The notes beneath the pieces are model-generated. The model worked only from the letters and a program-made list of their open reading frames with translations, was not told where the DNA came from and searched no databases. A program made the translations under genes and the position numbers. 64,000 nt of DNA from Pseudomonas lurida (GTDB lineage: Bacteria > Pseudomonadota > Gammaproteobacteria > Pseudomonadales > Pseudomonadaceae): assembly GCF_013522705.1 (NCBI RefSeq), contig NZ_JAAMRE010000029.1:1-64000 (forward strand). The letters run 5' to 3'. Of the stretch, positions 8,879 to 16,994 are shown one piece after another; the first letter of the stretch is position 1; every line of letters begins with the position of its first letter.

Positions 8879-10244
8879 CTCCGGTTCGGGCCGCTTTAAA
8901 CGCGGCATCTTCAATTACTTCAAAGGCACCGACTCCCTCGACGACCAGCCATTGCCCGAAGTGGAAAAGGCGCTGGTGGACGATGCACCGCGAATCGTAC
9001 GCCTGACCATCTGGGGCGTGATCGGCTTCTTCGTGTTCCTGGTGTTGTGGGCGCACTTCGCGATTATCGACGAGGTAACCAAGGGCGAAGGCAAAGCGAT
9101 CCCCTCCTCGCGCATTCAGAAAATTCAGAACCTGGAAGGCGGCATCGTCGCGCAGATCTATGTGCACGAAGGCCAGATTGTCGAAGCCGGCGCGCCGCTG
9201 GTGCGCCTGGACGACACGCGATTTGCCTCCAACGTCGGCGAAACCGAAGCCGACCGCGTGGCCATGGAACTGCGCGTCGAACGCCTGAGCGCGGAAGTCG
9301 ACAACCGCCCGCTGAATATCTCCGATAACGCGCGCAAGACCGCGCCGAACCAGGCCTCGAACGAAGAGTCGCTGTACCTGAGCCGACGCCAGCAACTGGC
9401 GGACGAGATTGGCGGGTTGCAACAACAGTTGCTGCAACGTCAGCAGGAGTTGCGTGAATTCAGCTCCAAGCAGGAGCAGTACCGTAACAGCCTGGGCCTG
9501 CTGCGCCAGGAGATCGGCATGTCCGAACCGCTGGTCCAGCAAGGCGCGATATCGCCGGTAGAAGTACTGCGCCTCAAGCGCTCCGAGGTGGAAACCCGAG
9601 GCATGCTCGACGGCACCACCCTGGCGATCCCGCGCGCCCAGGCGGCGATCAACGAAGTGCAGCGCAAAATCGACGAAACCCGCGGCAAATTCCGCAGCGA
9701 AGCCCTGGCCCAATTGAACGAAGCCCGCACCAACCTGAGCAAGGCCCAGGCCACCTCAAAGGGCCTGGAAGACCGCGTCAGCCGCACCATGGTCACCTCC
9801 CCGGTGCGCGGTATCGTCAAGCAGATGCTGGTCAACACCGTCGGCGGCGTGATCCAGCCCGGCAGCGACATCGCCGAAGTGGTGCCGCTGGACGACACGC
9901 TGCTGGTGGAAGCGCGAATCCGTCCGCAAGACATCGCCTTCCTGCATCCTGGCCAGGAAGCCGTGATCAAATTCACCGCCTATGACTACACCATCTACGG
10001 CGGGCTCAAAGGCAAACTCGAAACCATCGGCGCCGACACCGTGATGGACGAAGAAAAGAAGAACACCTTCTACGTCATCAAACTGCGCACCGACCGCAGC
10101 CACTTGGGCACCGATGAGAAGCCGCTGCTGATCATCCCGGGCATGGTAGCGTCGGTAGACATCATCACCGGCAAGAAAAGCATCCTGAGCTACCTGCTCA
10201 AGCCGATCATCAAATCGCGGGCAGAGGCATTGCACGAGCGCTGA
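8868..10244 (+). CDS. lapC: LapC, HlyD-family membrane fusion protein
   Basis: 458-residue periplasmic adaptor linking the LapB exporter to the LapE channel. A short cytoplasmic N-terminus is followed by one membrane helix (about residues 43-62, IWGVIGFFVFLVLWAHFA), a lipoyl half-motif (LEGGIVAQIYVHEGQIV), a long coiled coil (about 130-290), the second lipoyl half, and a beta-barrel region ending ITGKKSILSYLLKPI, typical of HlyD proteins. Starts with GTG at 8868, overlapping the end of lapB. It is the last gene of the cluster; no strong terminator is seen before the tRNA. Confidence 0.93.
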   Translation: MSLNSGSGRFKRGIFNYFKGTDSLDDQPLPEVEKALVDDAPRIVRLTIWGVIGFFVFLVLWAHFAIIDEVTKGEGKAIPSSRIQKIQNLEGGIVAQIYVHEGQIVEAGAPLVRLDDTRFASNVGETEADRVAMELRVERLSAEVDNRPLNISDNARKTAPNQASNEESLYLSRRQQLADEIGGLQQQLLQRQQELREFSSKQEQYRNSLGLLRQEIGMSEPLVQQGAISPVEVLRLKRSEVETRGMLDGTTLAIPRAQAAINEVQRKIDETRGKFRSEALAQLNEARTNLSKAQATSKGLEDRVSRTMVTSPVRGIVKQMLVNTVGGVIQPGSDIAEVVPLDDTLLVEARIRPQDIAFLHPGQEAVIKFTAYDYTIYGGLKGKLETIGADTVMDEEKKNTFYVIKLRTDRSHLGTDEKPLLIIPGMVASVDIITGKKSILSYLLKPIIKSRAEALHER

Positions 10245-10324
10245 TATTTTCACGAGCAGTGAAGGGAAATGCAGGGAGATGTGCGAAAACTTGGGTTTTC
10301 GCAAAAATAGTCAGATTTCAGGGG

Positions 10325-10352
10325 TTTACAGAACCTCGGCAGTCGCTATAAT
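10325..10352 (+). promoter_or_regulatory. Sigma-70 promoter of tRNA-Thr
   Basis: A -35 TTTACA (10325-10330) and a perfect -10 TATAAT (10347-10352) are separated by 16 bp, and the tRNA begins 14 bp after the -10. The CG-rich stretch after the -10 resembles a stringent discriminator. Confidence 0.82.
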
Positions 10353-10366
10353 CGTCGCCCTAACAC

Positions 10367-10442
<76 letters not shown>

Positions 10443-10450
10443 TACAAAAC

Positions 10451-10476
10451 AAGGGCTTGCAGCGATGCAGGCCCTT
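10451..10476 (+). terminator. Stem-loop behind tRNA-Thr
   Basis: An 11-bp stem AAGGGCTTGCA / TGCAGGCCCTT (one G-U pair) with a GCGA loop, followed by GTTGTTTC, 8 nt after the tRNA. It is a plausible intrinsic terminator. A very similar hairpin stands at the same distance behind the second att copy (20523). Confidence 0.7.
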
Positions 10477-10593
10477 GTTGTTTCTGCAATACGTACAATC
10501 ACACGTACATTAGGCAACGGGCCGCATTCAACCCGCTATGCTTTCGACCATTTATCCACAGCCATTTCCCGACATGCGGTCAGGGACAGGAAA

Positions 10594-10953
10594 GTGACGA
10601 CGATGCTCTCCGGAAAGATCAAAGTGACGTTTGAAGTTCCTGACGAGAGTGAAGCAGAAGACGGCGTTCGTCCTTTCATTTCGCTTGATACAATGGACCT
10701 TGTGGACGCGGCCATCGAGTCGGGTCTTCCAGACCACTCCCCTCTGGTCGGCCTCATACATGAAGCAGTGGAAGACCTGGACTTTCAGGAGTTGCTAGAA
10801 GCACACCTGTTGTCATGGGTGCCAGAGGACCGCCCAGCTGCGGCAGATGCCATCGCGGATTGGTTGGAATATCTGGCCAGGTTGATCCGTAAACAGAATG
10901 ATCATTTGTCGCTGGACTTGAAGCCAAGACCGTCTCAGGGCCCTCGCTACTGA
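10594..10953 (+). CDS. Hypothetical protein, first gene of the island
   Basis: About 119 residues, acidic, no signal peptide or membrane segment. The GTG at 10594 is preferred because AGGA precedes it; ATG at 10603 (MLSGKIKVTFEVP) is the alternative. The open frame extends upstream to 10465 but that part overlaps the stem-loop and looks non-coding. The sequence reads as an N-terminal beta strand segment (KIKVTFEVPDESE), then helices with VDAAIESGL and ADWLEYLARLI. I do not recognise the family. It occupies the place next to the tRNA where an integrase would normally sit. Confidence 0.55.
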   Translation: MTTMLSGKIKVTFEVPDESEAEDGVRPFISLDTMDLVDAAIESGLPDHSPLVGLIHEAVEDLDFQELLEAHLLSWVPEDRPAAADAIADWLEYLARLIRKQNDHLSLDLKPRPSQGPRY

Positions 10954-11072
10954 GCGACCACTGTCGCTCCTTCTCCTCCCACCTCACCCCGCCTTCCACA
11001 CCGAACTAGCGTTCGGTGATCCCTCGTGCCTGTTCGTCAGCGCAACTCAAGGTTTACCGCACCCTCCATCTT

Positions 11073-11114
11073 TGTATAGCTAACTGCTTCACATGTAGAC
11101 AATTGCTATACAAG
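11073..11114. promoter_or_regulatory. Inverted repeat upstream of the toxin-antitoxin genes
   Basis: TTGTATAGC (11073-11081) and its exact reverse complement GCTATACAA (11106-11114) are separated by 24 nt, about 170 bp before the antitoxin start. Toxin-antitoxin pairs of this class usually repress their own promoter through palindromes, so an operator is a reasonable guess. The same 9-mer appears once more at 12985-12993. The 332-bp gap 10954-11285 otherwise holds only the mini-ORF at 11203. Confidence 0.5.
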
Positions 11115-11202
11115 CGGCTATTATCCGCTTCACGGGTCGGACACACGCCCGTGCGCTGCGCTTAACACCCGCGGCACCACTATCCCATTAGAGGAATGCA
11201 CC

Positions 11203-11238
11203 ATGAATCTTCAGACCAGCCGATTCACCACTCAATAA
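11203..11238 (+). CDS. Possible 11-residue leader peptide ORF
   Basis: ATG at 11203 preceded by GAGGAATGCACC, giving MNLQTSRFTTQ and a TAA stop. It lies 48 nt before the antitoxin gene. The good ribosome-binding site is the only support; it may be a leader peptide or the stub of a lost gene. Confidence 0.25.
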   Translation: MNLQTSRFTTQ

Positions 11239-11285
11239 ACGCGGGAGGTACACCCACGACTTCACAGGTTAAACAGGACTAAATC

Positions 11286-11594
11286 ATGACTACACATAGC
11301 ATGCCGTCTCTATCAGCTACCCCAGATAAAACCAAACCCGTCCCTATCAACATGAGGGTCGATTTTAAAAAACGAGACTTGATCGATGTGGCCGCAGCCA
11401 TGTCGGGAAGCGATCGGACCAGCTTTATCCTGGACGCTGCTTGTAAAAAAGCAGAGGAAGTAATCCTGGATCAACGTCTGTTCATCCTTGCCGACAATGA
11501 TTTCGACGCCTTTGAGCAAGCCTTACAGAACAATCCCGTAAGGAGTAACACATGGCTACAGAAATTGTTGAACAGGCCGACCCGCTGGAGCTAA
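11286..11594 (+). CDS. DUF1778-type (TacA-like) antitoxin
   Basis: 102-residue antitoxin of the ribbon-helix-helix class that neutralises a GNAT acetyltransferase toxin and represses the operon. Visible: an N-terminal strand-helix-helix (INMRVDFKKRDLIDVAAAMSGSDRTSFILDAA, about residues 22-53), then the C-terminal toxin-binding tail (FILADNDFDAFEQAL). The DUF1778 hallmarks R..K..I..AA...G...F++.A are recognisable. ATG start at 11286. Its last 43 bp overlap the toxin gene, the usual antitoxin-first order. Family-level call is strong. Confidence 0.85.
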   Translation: MTTHSMPSLSATPDKTKPVPINMRVDFKKRDLIDVAAAMSGSDRTSFILDAACKKAEEVILDQRLFILADNDFDAFEQALQNNPVRSNTWLQKLLNRPTRWS

Positions 11595-12070
11595 GCCAGC
11601 CGGAGAAGCTTAATGAGCACCACAATGTCGACCAGTTCGACTGTGGCGAAGACTCGATAAATGAGTTTTTGAAGAAAAAGGCAATCAAGGCCCAGCTGGC
11701 CAAGACCGCTACCGTTCTTGTCACCTGCCTGAAAGGCTCCAACGTGGTCGTGGGTTATTACACGCTCTCGAACGGGACCATAATGCGGGCAGACGTTGTT
11801 CCCAGGAAGGCACAGCGCAACTCCCCAGACCAGCACCCCATTACCATTCTGGGCCGCATGGGAGTTTGTAAGACGCTCCAAGGCCAAGGCTTGTCGCTGG
11901 ATCTCATTCAAGATGCCGTGTTGCGATCTCTCGCCGCATCTGAAGCGGTCGCGTCAACCGCACTCGTTGTGCACCCGCTGAATGAGCAGCTCGTGGGGCT
12001 CTACGAAAAGGCTGGGTTCCTTCGTAGTCCCCAGCTATCACCGATAGCGATGATGCTCCCTCTCGTCTGA
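11552..12070 (+). CDS. GNAT acetyltransferase toxin (TacT/AtaT-like)
   Basis: 172-residue GNAT-fold toxin; family members acetylate charged aminoacyl-tRNA and stop translation. The N-terminal motif FDCGEDSINEFLKKKA is diagnostic for the TA-linked GNATs. The acetyl-CoA loop appears as GRMGVCKTLQGQGLSLDLI (about residues 108-126), and the C-terminal GLYEKAGF carries the conserved Tyr. The start ATG at 11552 has AGGAG seven bases upstream, inside the antitoxin gene. Full length for the family, with no damage seen, so the pair is probably active and may stabilise the island. Confidence 0.87.
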   Translation: MATEIVEQADPLELSQPEKLNEHHNVDQFDCGEDSINEFLKKKAIKAQLAKTATVLVTCLKGSNVVVGYYTLSNGTIMRADVVPRKAQRNSPDQHPITILGRMGVCKTLQGQGLSLDLIQDAVLRSLAASEAVASTALVVHPLNEQLVGLYEKAGFLRSPQLSPIAMMLPLV

Positions 12071-12142
12071 CTCTTCATTTTCAGACAGCACCCTGGCCGC
12101 AGGCATCTGCGGCCAGATACGCCACTGCGTTGATAGCGACCG

Positions 12143-12910
12143 CTACCAGTTCATGATCGCCAGCTCGCCTGTTTTTTCGGACACACCCTTCCGTGGGTTG
12201 GCCGTGCTATATCGGATATCCATCACCTCCATGCGGAACCCTTCAAAAACCAGGCGGATATCCGGGTGATCATTGATGCTTACCATCACCTTGCCTTCGC
12301 AGGCGCGCATGAACTCCGCCATAAGTTCGTACTGATCAAAGTCAAACTCGACGCCGTAACCCTCTGTTTTCCAGTAGGGAGGGTCCATATAGTGAAAGGT
12401 GTGGGGCCGATCGTACTTTTGGGCGCACTTCAGCCACGGAAGGTTCTCGACGTACGTGCCTGACAGGCGCTGCCAGGCTTGCGACAGGTTTTCCTCGATC
12501 CGCAACAGATTGATAGGCCGGCCGGTGGTGGCAGTGCCGAATGTTTGCCCCGTGGCCTTGGCCCCAAACGCGTGGTGCTGGAGATAGAAGAACCTGGCTG
12601 CCTTCTGGATGTCCGTGAGTGTTTCCGGTACTGCCAATTTCTGCCACTCGAATATCTGCCGCGAGCTGAGCGCCCACTTGAACTGGCGCACGAACTCTTC
12701 CAGGTGGTGCTGCACGACTCGATAGAGATTCACCAAGTCGCCATTGAGGTCGTTAAGAACCTCAACTTTTGCCGGCTCCTCCCGCTTGAAATACTGCGCC
12801 GCTCCGCCGGCGAACACTTCGACGTAGCACTCGTGATCAGGGAACAGCGCCAACAGGCGTTTTGATAGCCGGCGCTTGCCGCCCATCCATGGAACGATTG
12901 GGTTTGTCAT
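12143..12910 (-). CDS. D12-class DNA adenine N6-methyltransferase, phage type
   Basis: 255-residue methyltransferase acting on adenine N6 in DNA. The SAM-binding motifs are clear: PWMGGKRRL at the N-terminus, EVFAGGAAQYF (motif I), and the catalytic DPPY near residue 175 (HYMDPPYWKTEGYG). It resembles the compact Dam-like enzymes of phages and islands and has no restriction partner nearby. ATG at 12910 is preferred over an upstream TTG because AAAGGA stands in front. It is divergent from the bacteriocin gene. Target site cannot be told from sequence; GATC is likely for the family but unproven here. Confidence 0.85.
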   Translation of the reverse strand: MTNPIVPWMGGKRRLSKRLLALFPDHECYVEVFAGGAAQYFKREEPAKVEVLNDLNGDLVNLYRVVQHHLEEFVRQFKWALSSRQIFEWQKLAVPETLTDIQKAARFFYLQHHAFGAKATGQTFGTATTGRPINLLRIEENLSQAWQRLSGTYVENLPWLKCAQKYDRPHTFHYMDPPYWKTEGYGVEFDFDQYELMAEFMRACEGKVMVSINDHPDIRLVFEGFRMEVMDIRYSTANPRKGVSEKTGELAIMNW

Positions 12911-13111
12911 TTGCAATCCTTTGCAATGGGTTTTCGTGGTGGGTATTTATTTGCAGCTGATCGTCCACAGCTGATCAAGCCGCGTTGTATAGCATAACTT
13001 CAGTAAAAGCTTGATCGTGGGGCTCGTTTGGTTTCGAGTGATGGCCAATCGAAATCAATACCGTCCGTCCAATACTTATGCATTTGTGCATATTTTGGCT
13101 TGGTGCGATAG

Positions 13112-13127
13112 CTGTGTTTATGTACAG
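13112..13127. promoter_or_regulatory. LexA (SOS) box upstream of the bacteriocin
   Basis: CTGTGTTTATGTACAG matches the LexA consensus CTGT-N8-ACAG in both half-sites. It lies 105 bp ahead of the bacteriocin start. Nuclease colicins and some pyocins are SOS-induced, so DNA damage control is the natural reading. I saw no clear PrtN P-box. The 321-bp divergent region 12911-13231 also carries TTGTATAGC at 12985 and the small palindrome ATGCA-N4-TGCAT around 13078. Confidence 0.78.
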
Positions 13128-13231
13128 TGGTTTCGCGAACATTCTGTTTGCACATCAAGTGTTTGCTTGCCCACGCTATCGATAGCCACTGGAAGGCATT
13201 CTTAAGGGAACTAAACATCAAGGAGAAACAC

Positions 13232-15349
13232 ATGTCACCACCAGATATTACTCTGCCTCCCATTATCGTGACCCCTGATCCACCATTGCCCAATCCACCA
13301 GGGCCTCTGCCAGGGGGTGGGGTCATTGCTAAACCACTGCCATGGGACGGCAAGTTCGCTTCTGGCCCTGAAGTTTATGCATTTTTCAATCAGGAACGAA
13401 TTACGAGCGATCGGTACACAATGTCTGTGATTGTAACCGTCGCTAGCGCTCAACGAAGTATGGAGCAATCCTATACGGCCTACTTGCCCCAATTGCCGGC
13501 TGATGTTGAAGCAGAGATCGCGGCAGGTGTAGGACCTAACCCTCTCTCCGAACTTGAGAAGGCCAACAAGGAGAAATCCGTTGTAGACGGCCTGATTGCG
13601 CAGAACACCGCAGAATTGGCTACCGCTAACGCAGCTGCTACCGCTTTTTTTGGTAGAAATGTGCTCGCGGTTGAGATGAAAAAAAGTGCGGTTTATTTTG
13701 CAAATATCTTTCAATCACCTAAAAACCCAAACAGGCCCCTTGATACTTATAAAAACTGGGAGGCGTCAGCTACGGCGGCGTATTCAGCAAAAATACTTGA
13801 GGAAAAAATACGAATTCTTACAGAAAAGTCCGCATTACTGACCCAGAATGTTGCTACGGCCCAGGCAGCAGAAGACGTACGTCTCGCGGCGGAGGCCGAA
13901 GCCAAGCGCATTGCCGATGAAGCGGCAGCCGCTGAAGCCGCCAGAATCGCCGCTGAGGTCGAAGCCAAGCGTGTTGCCGATGAAGCGGCTGCAGTTGAGG
14001 CAGCCAGGGTCGCTGCTGAGGCCGAGGCCAAGCGCATTGCCGATGAAGCGGCAGCCGCTGAAGCCGCCAGAATCGCCGCTGAGATTGAAGCAAAACGCGT
14101 GGCTGATGAGGCTGCCGCTGCTGAAGCGGCGAGAGTCGCGGCAGAGGCTGAAGCTAAGCGGATCGCGGATGAAGCGGCAGCAGCGGAGGCAGCCAGGATC
14201 GCCGCCGAAGCAGCTGAGCAAGCCCGCTTAGCTGCAGAGGCTATTCGCGTTGCCAATACGTTTCGTGCTCCAGGCCCAGCGTCAGCGGCTGCACCGTTTG
14301 TTATAACCTCGGCGGGAACCATAGCTGTCATTGAAGCGGCGGCAGTGACCTTGCAAACAGCTATCCGCTCTGCAATTGCCGCCTTGACCAGTTTGGCAGC
14401 TGGCACCGCCTCAGGTCTTCTGGTTGGGGTTTCTGCTTTAATCTATTCGCCCAAACTGGCTAATGGGGAGTTGCCTGAACGTTATACGTTTAGTACCCCT
14501 GTGTCGGATCTTACCCCTGAGCTAAGCCAAGATTTGCCAGCCATTGCCGCCGCCGGCGGTACCGTTGATTTGCCTGTTCGGCTTAGCTCGAAAACAGCTG
14601 CAGATGGGCAGTCAGAAGTCATTGTGGTAAAGACTGATGGTGTGACGATTCCTTCGAAAGTCAGGGTGGTGGCTGCTACTTATAACGCCGAACAGAACCT
14701 GTACAGTGTGACGACAGGAGACGCCCCACCAAGGACTTTGACTTGGACACCGATTGTCGACCCTGGTAACAGCTCGACCACCCTACCTGCCGAACAACCT
14801 GCTCCACCGGTCTACACTGGAGCTAGTGTAACGCCGGTTGAAGGAAGGATTGACACTTTCCCAGGGGTTGCAGACGCTGGTTTTGATGACTTCGTCACCG
14901 TGTTCCCGGCAGACTCGGGTCTGCCTCCAATCTATGTGATGTTCAGGGACCGGCGAGAGGATCCAGGCGTGGCGACAGGTGTTGGCCAACCTGTGTCGGG
15001 GACTTGGTTAGGCGCTGCATCACAAGGTGAGGGTGCACCCATCCCGTCGCAGATTGCCGATCAACTTAGAGGGAAGGAATTTAAGAACTTCAGAGAGTTT
15101 CGAGAAACCTTCTGGAAAGCCGTAGCTAGTGACCCAGAACTTGCGAAACAATTTATTTTGACAAACAGAGACCGCATGATCACTGGTAAAGCTGCAAAGT
15201 CCAGAAAAGCTGATGCTGTGGGTAAACGATCATCTTTTGAACTTCATCATATTGACGAAGTTGCGAAAGGCGGAGATATTTACAATATCGAAAACATTCG
15301 TGTTTTGACACCTAAGCGTCACATAGATATCCATAAGGAAGTAAAATAA
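13232..15349 (+). CDS. S-type bacteriocin with HNH DNase domain
   Basis: 705-residue nuclease bacteriocin that kills related strains by cutting their DNA. Order: Pro-rich N-terminus (DITLPPIIVTPDPPLPNPP, possibly TonB-box-like), receptor-binding region (about 30-200), Ala/Glu/Lys-rich helix with five 21-residue repeats (about 223-327), pyocin-S translocation domain (about 375-560), then a colicin E2/E9-type DNase (about 570-705). The HNH motif is intact: HH at 672-673, Asn about 688, His 697 and His 701 (HHIDE...TPKRHIDIH). ATG at 13232 follows AGGAG; a longer frame from 13127 is not needed. The immunity gene overlaps its stop by 1 bp. Confidence 0.93.
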   Translation: MSPPDITLPPIIVTPDPPLPNPPGPLPGGGVIAKPLPWDGKFASGPEVYAFFNQERITSDRYTMSVIVTVASAQRSMEQSYTAYLPQLPADVEAEIAAGVGPNPLSELEKANKEKSVVDGLIAQNTAELATANAAATAFFGRNVLAVEMKKSAVYFANIFQSPKNPNRPLDTYKNWEASATAAYSAKILEEKIRILTEKSALLTQNVATAQAAEDVRLAAEAEAKRIADEAAAAEAARIAAEVEAKRVADEAAAVEAARVAAEAEAKRIADEAAAAEAARIAAEIEAKRVADEAAAAEAARVAAEAEAKRIADEAAAAEAARIAAEAAEQARLAAEAIRVANTFRAPGPASAAAPFVITSAGTIAVIEAAAVTLQTAIRSAIAALTSLAAGTASGLLVGVSALIYSPKLANGELPERYTFSTPVSDLTPELSQDLPAIAAAGGTVDLPVRLSSKTAADGQSEVIVVKTDGVTIPSKVRVVAATYNAEQNLYSVTTGDAPPRTLTWTPIVDPGNSSTTLPAEQPAPPVYTGASVTPVEGRIDTFPGVADAGFDDFVTVFPADSGLPPIYVMFRDRREDPGVATGVGQPVSGTWLGAASQGEGAPIPSQIADQLRGKEFKNFREFRETFWKAVASDPELAKQFILTNRDRMITGKAAKSRKADAVGKRSSFELHHIDEVAKGGDIYNIENIRVLTPKRHIDIHKEVK
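13898..14212 (+). repeat. Five 63-bp repeats in the bacteriocin helix region
   Basis: Five consecutive units of 21 codons with consensus EAKRIADEAAAAEAARIAAE plus one variable residue. Units alternate between EAKRIA...ARIA and EAKRVA...ARVA forms. They predict a long continuous alpha-helix or coiled coil, comparable to the receptor-binding rod of colicins. Such repeats can change copy number by slippage. Confidence 0.9.
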
Positions 15350-15612
15350 TGGAACTTAAAAGCAGTATTTCAGAATATACAGAAGCTGAGTTTTTGGAGT
15401 TCATGAAGGAGATATTTAAAGAAAATACCGCCAAGACCGATGATCAGCTAGATATACTTTTGGAGCATTTCGAAAGAATCACCGAACATCCTGAAAGCAC
15501 AGACCTTATTTATTATGCAGCGACGGACGCAGAAAGCACGCCCGAGGCAATAACTAATAAGGTTAAAGAATGGCGGGCCGCCAATGGCAAGCCAGGCTTC
15601 AAAACAGCTTAA
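15349..15612 (+). CDS. Colicin E-type DNase immunity protein
   Basis: 87-residue four-helix immunity protein that binds and blocks the DNase of the adjacent bacteriocin. It strongly resembles Im9/Im2: MELKSSISEYTEAEFL at the start, the specificity helix II (about 24-48, acidic), helix III DLIYYA (Tyr pair that contacts the nuclease), and the WRAANGKPGFK tail. ATG overlaps the last base of the bacteriocin stop codon, ensuring coupled translation. Followed directly by a terminator. Confidence 0.93.
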   Translation: MELKSSISEYTEAEFLEFMKEIFKENTAKTDDQLDILLEHFERITEHPESTDLIYYAATDAESTPEAITNKVKEWRAANGKPGFKTA

Positions 15613-15625
15613 TCAAAGCTAACCA

Positions 15626-15659
15626 AGCCTAGTCGCCAAAAAAAGGCGACTGGGCTTTT
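15626..15659 (+). terminator. Intrinsic terminator after the immunity gene
   Basis: Stem AGCCTAGTCGCC / GGCGACTGGGCT around a run of A residues, followed by TTTTC. It closes the bacteriocin-immunity transcript. Confidence 0.85.
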
Positions 15660-15770
15660 CGCTATTTGCAAACCTTTGACATTTTATTTGCCGCACCGTC
15701 AGCCACGAGTGTATAAGCGCAAAACCGTTACTTTACGTCGAGGCGCTGTGATCGATACCAGTCGTTTTTT

Positions 15771-16505
15771 TTGACTCAAGAGCAACGCGATGGTTTTGGG
15801 CGTTACGTCGAGTCCCCCAGAAGGGATGAGCTAGAGCGCTATTTTCACCTGAGCGATGACGACTACAAAGTCCTCGTGCCACTGCGTGGCGAATACAACC
15901 GTCTCGGTTACGCCGTACAACTGACCAGCCTTCGTTATCTCGGGGCCTTCCCCGATGACTTTTCAGCCATTCCACAGGAGGTACTGCAAATACTCAGTAA
16001 ACAGTTGGGTGTTAATGATTTGACTTGCGTCCTGCTCTACGCCGAAACACCTCAACGTCCCGCCATGCCGTCGAGATTCAGGACCGCTACGGTCATCGAG
16101 TACTTTCTGACGTAAGTGTCGGCTTTCGGTTAACCCGCTGGCTATATGCACTCTGCTAAACAGGGACGGTTCGTCCGGGCGAGTTGTTTAACCGAGCAAC
16201 AAACTGTTTGCTGACACATAAAGTCCTGTTGCCAGGTGTCACCGTTGGAACGATTTATTACCCAACTGCGCAACCGGGTGGAAGAGCGTCTCTGGCTTAC
16301 CTTGGGACGTAGCATAACCTCTGACAGATGCAGCAACTTCAAGCGTTGTTGGTCGTGGCTGAAGACACTCGCGCCTCGCGCCTAGATGAATTACGCTCCG
16401 GCCCCGTGATGGTCAGCGGCCCCTCTCTAGTCAGAGCGCTGCGGCGGCTGGATGATGTGCGCGGGCTGGGTATCACCTTACCGCCTGCTGCAGATCCGGC
16501 AGCAT
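15771..16505 (+). pseudogene. tnpA: Decayed Tn3-family transposase, N-terminal fragment
   Basis: Recognisable N-terminal DUF4158 region of a Tn3-type TnpA (LTEAQR-like start; HLSDDDYKVLVPLRGEYNRLGYAVQLTSLRYLG). The frame shifts near 16064: the DNA continues as RHAVEIQDRYGHRVLSDVSV in another frame, meets a stop at about 16160, and later resumes as LERFITQLRNRVEERLW and, from about 16328, QQLQALLVVAEDTRASRLDE... to DVRGLGITLPPAA near 16500. At least three lesions; the catalytic DDE core is absent. No terminal inverted repeats were found. Not functional. Confidence 0.85.
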
Positions 16506-16548
16506 TTCCTTGCAAGTGTTTTTTGTGATGGGTGCGCATTTCAGTCAA

Positions 16549-16994
16549 CTATACGATGTAGTCTTCAGAAGCATTTGACATGTAACTCTCCTTGGCAAAG
16601 CGCAGCACAGGTGTACTGCTGGATGATCCGTCAGTCCGCCGCCCTTCTGCGGTACAGCTAAATGTAATCCAAATACTAGATTTCGCCAGCAGCGCGATTT
16701 TTTCGGTGGCTGGATCTACCCCGCGCTCTTTCTCAATCTCGAGCTCTTTTAGGTTCACCTTTGCCCAGTATTGGGCAGTTGCTGATACGCACCCTCTGTG
16801 GGCTCGTCTGGCTGATGGCTGTCACCATCAGTGGGCATGGCATGGGCTTTTTCCTTGGCCTGGCGTTGCATTTCTGCCTGATGCTGAATCTGACGCCAGC
16901 GCGAGATCTGCCGGTCGACTGCCTGGTCATAGTCCAGGGCTGACATTTTGTTTTGCGGGAAGTCTTGAACGGCATCCCACGCAGCCTGATCTAA
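16549..16994 (-). pseudogene. Unrecognised fragment(s) on the minus strand
   Basis: Two overlapping frames: one reads VLRLDQAAWDAVQDFPQ...PNTGQR (about 16990 to 16755), the other continues from 16758 as NLKELEIEKERGVDPATEKIALLAKSS to 16549. They overlap by ATGA. The first frame has no good start; it runs leftward from the junction with the transketolase remnant at about 16994, so it is probably 5'-truncated. I do not recognise either product. It may be an intact second gene behind a truncated one, or one frameshifted gene. Confidence 0.35.

Noticed and set aside
10465..10593. Extended N-terminus of the first island gene
   Set aside because: It overlaps the tRNA terminator hairpin and att-proximal DNA, and a better start with a ribosome-binding site lies at 10594.
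13127..13231. N-terminal extension of the bacteriocin
   Set aside because: It would begin with the GTG inside the LexA box; ATG 13232 has a strong AGGAG and starts the Pro-rich segment usual for such proteins.
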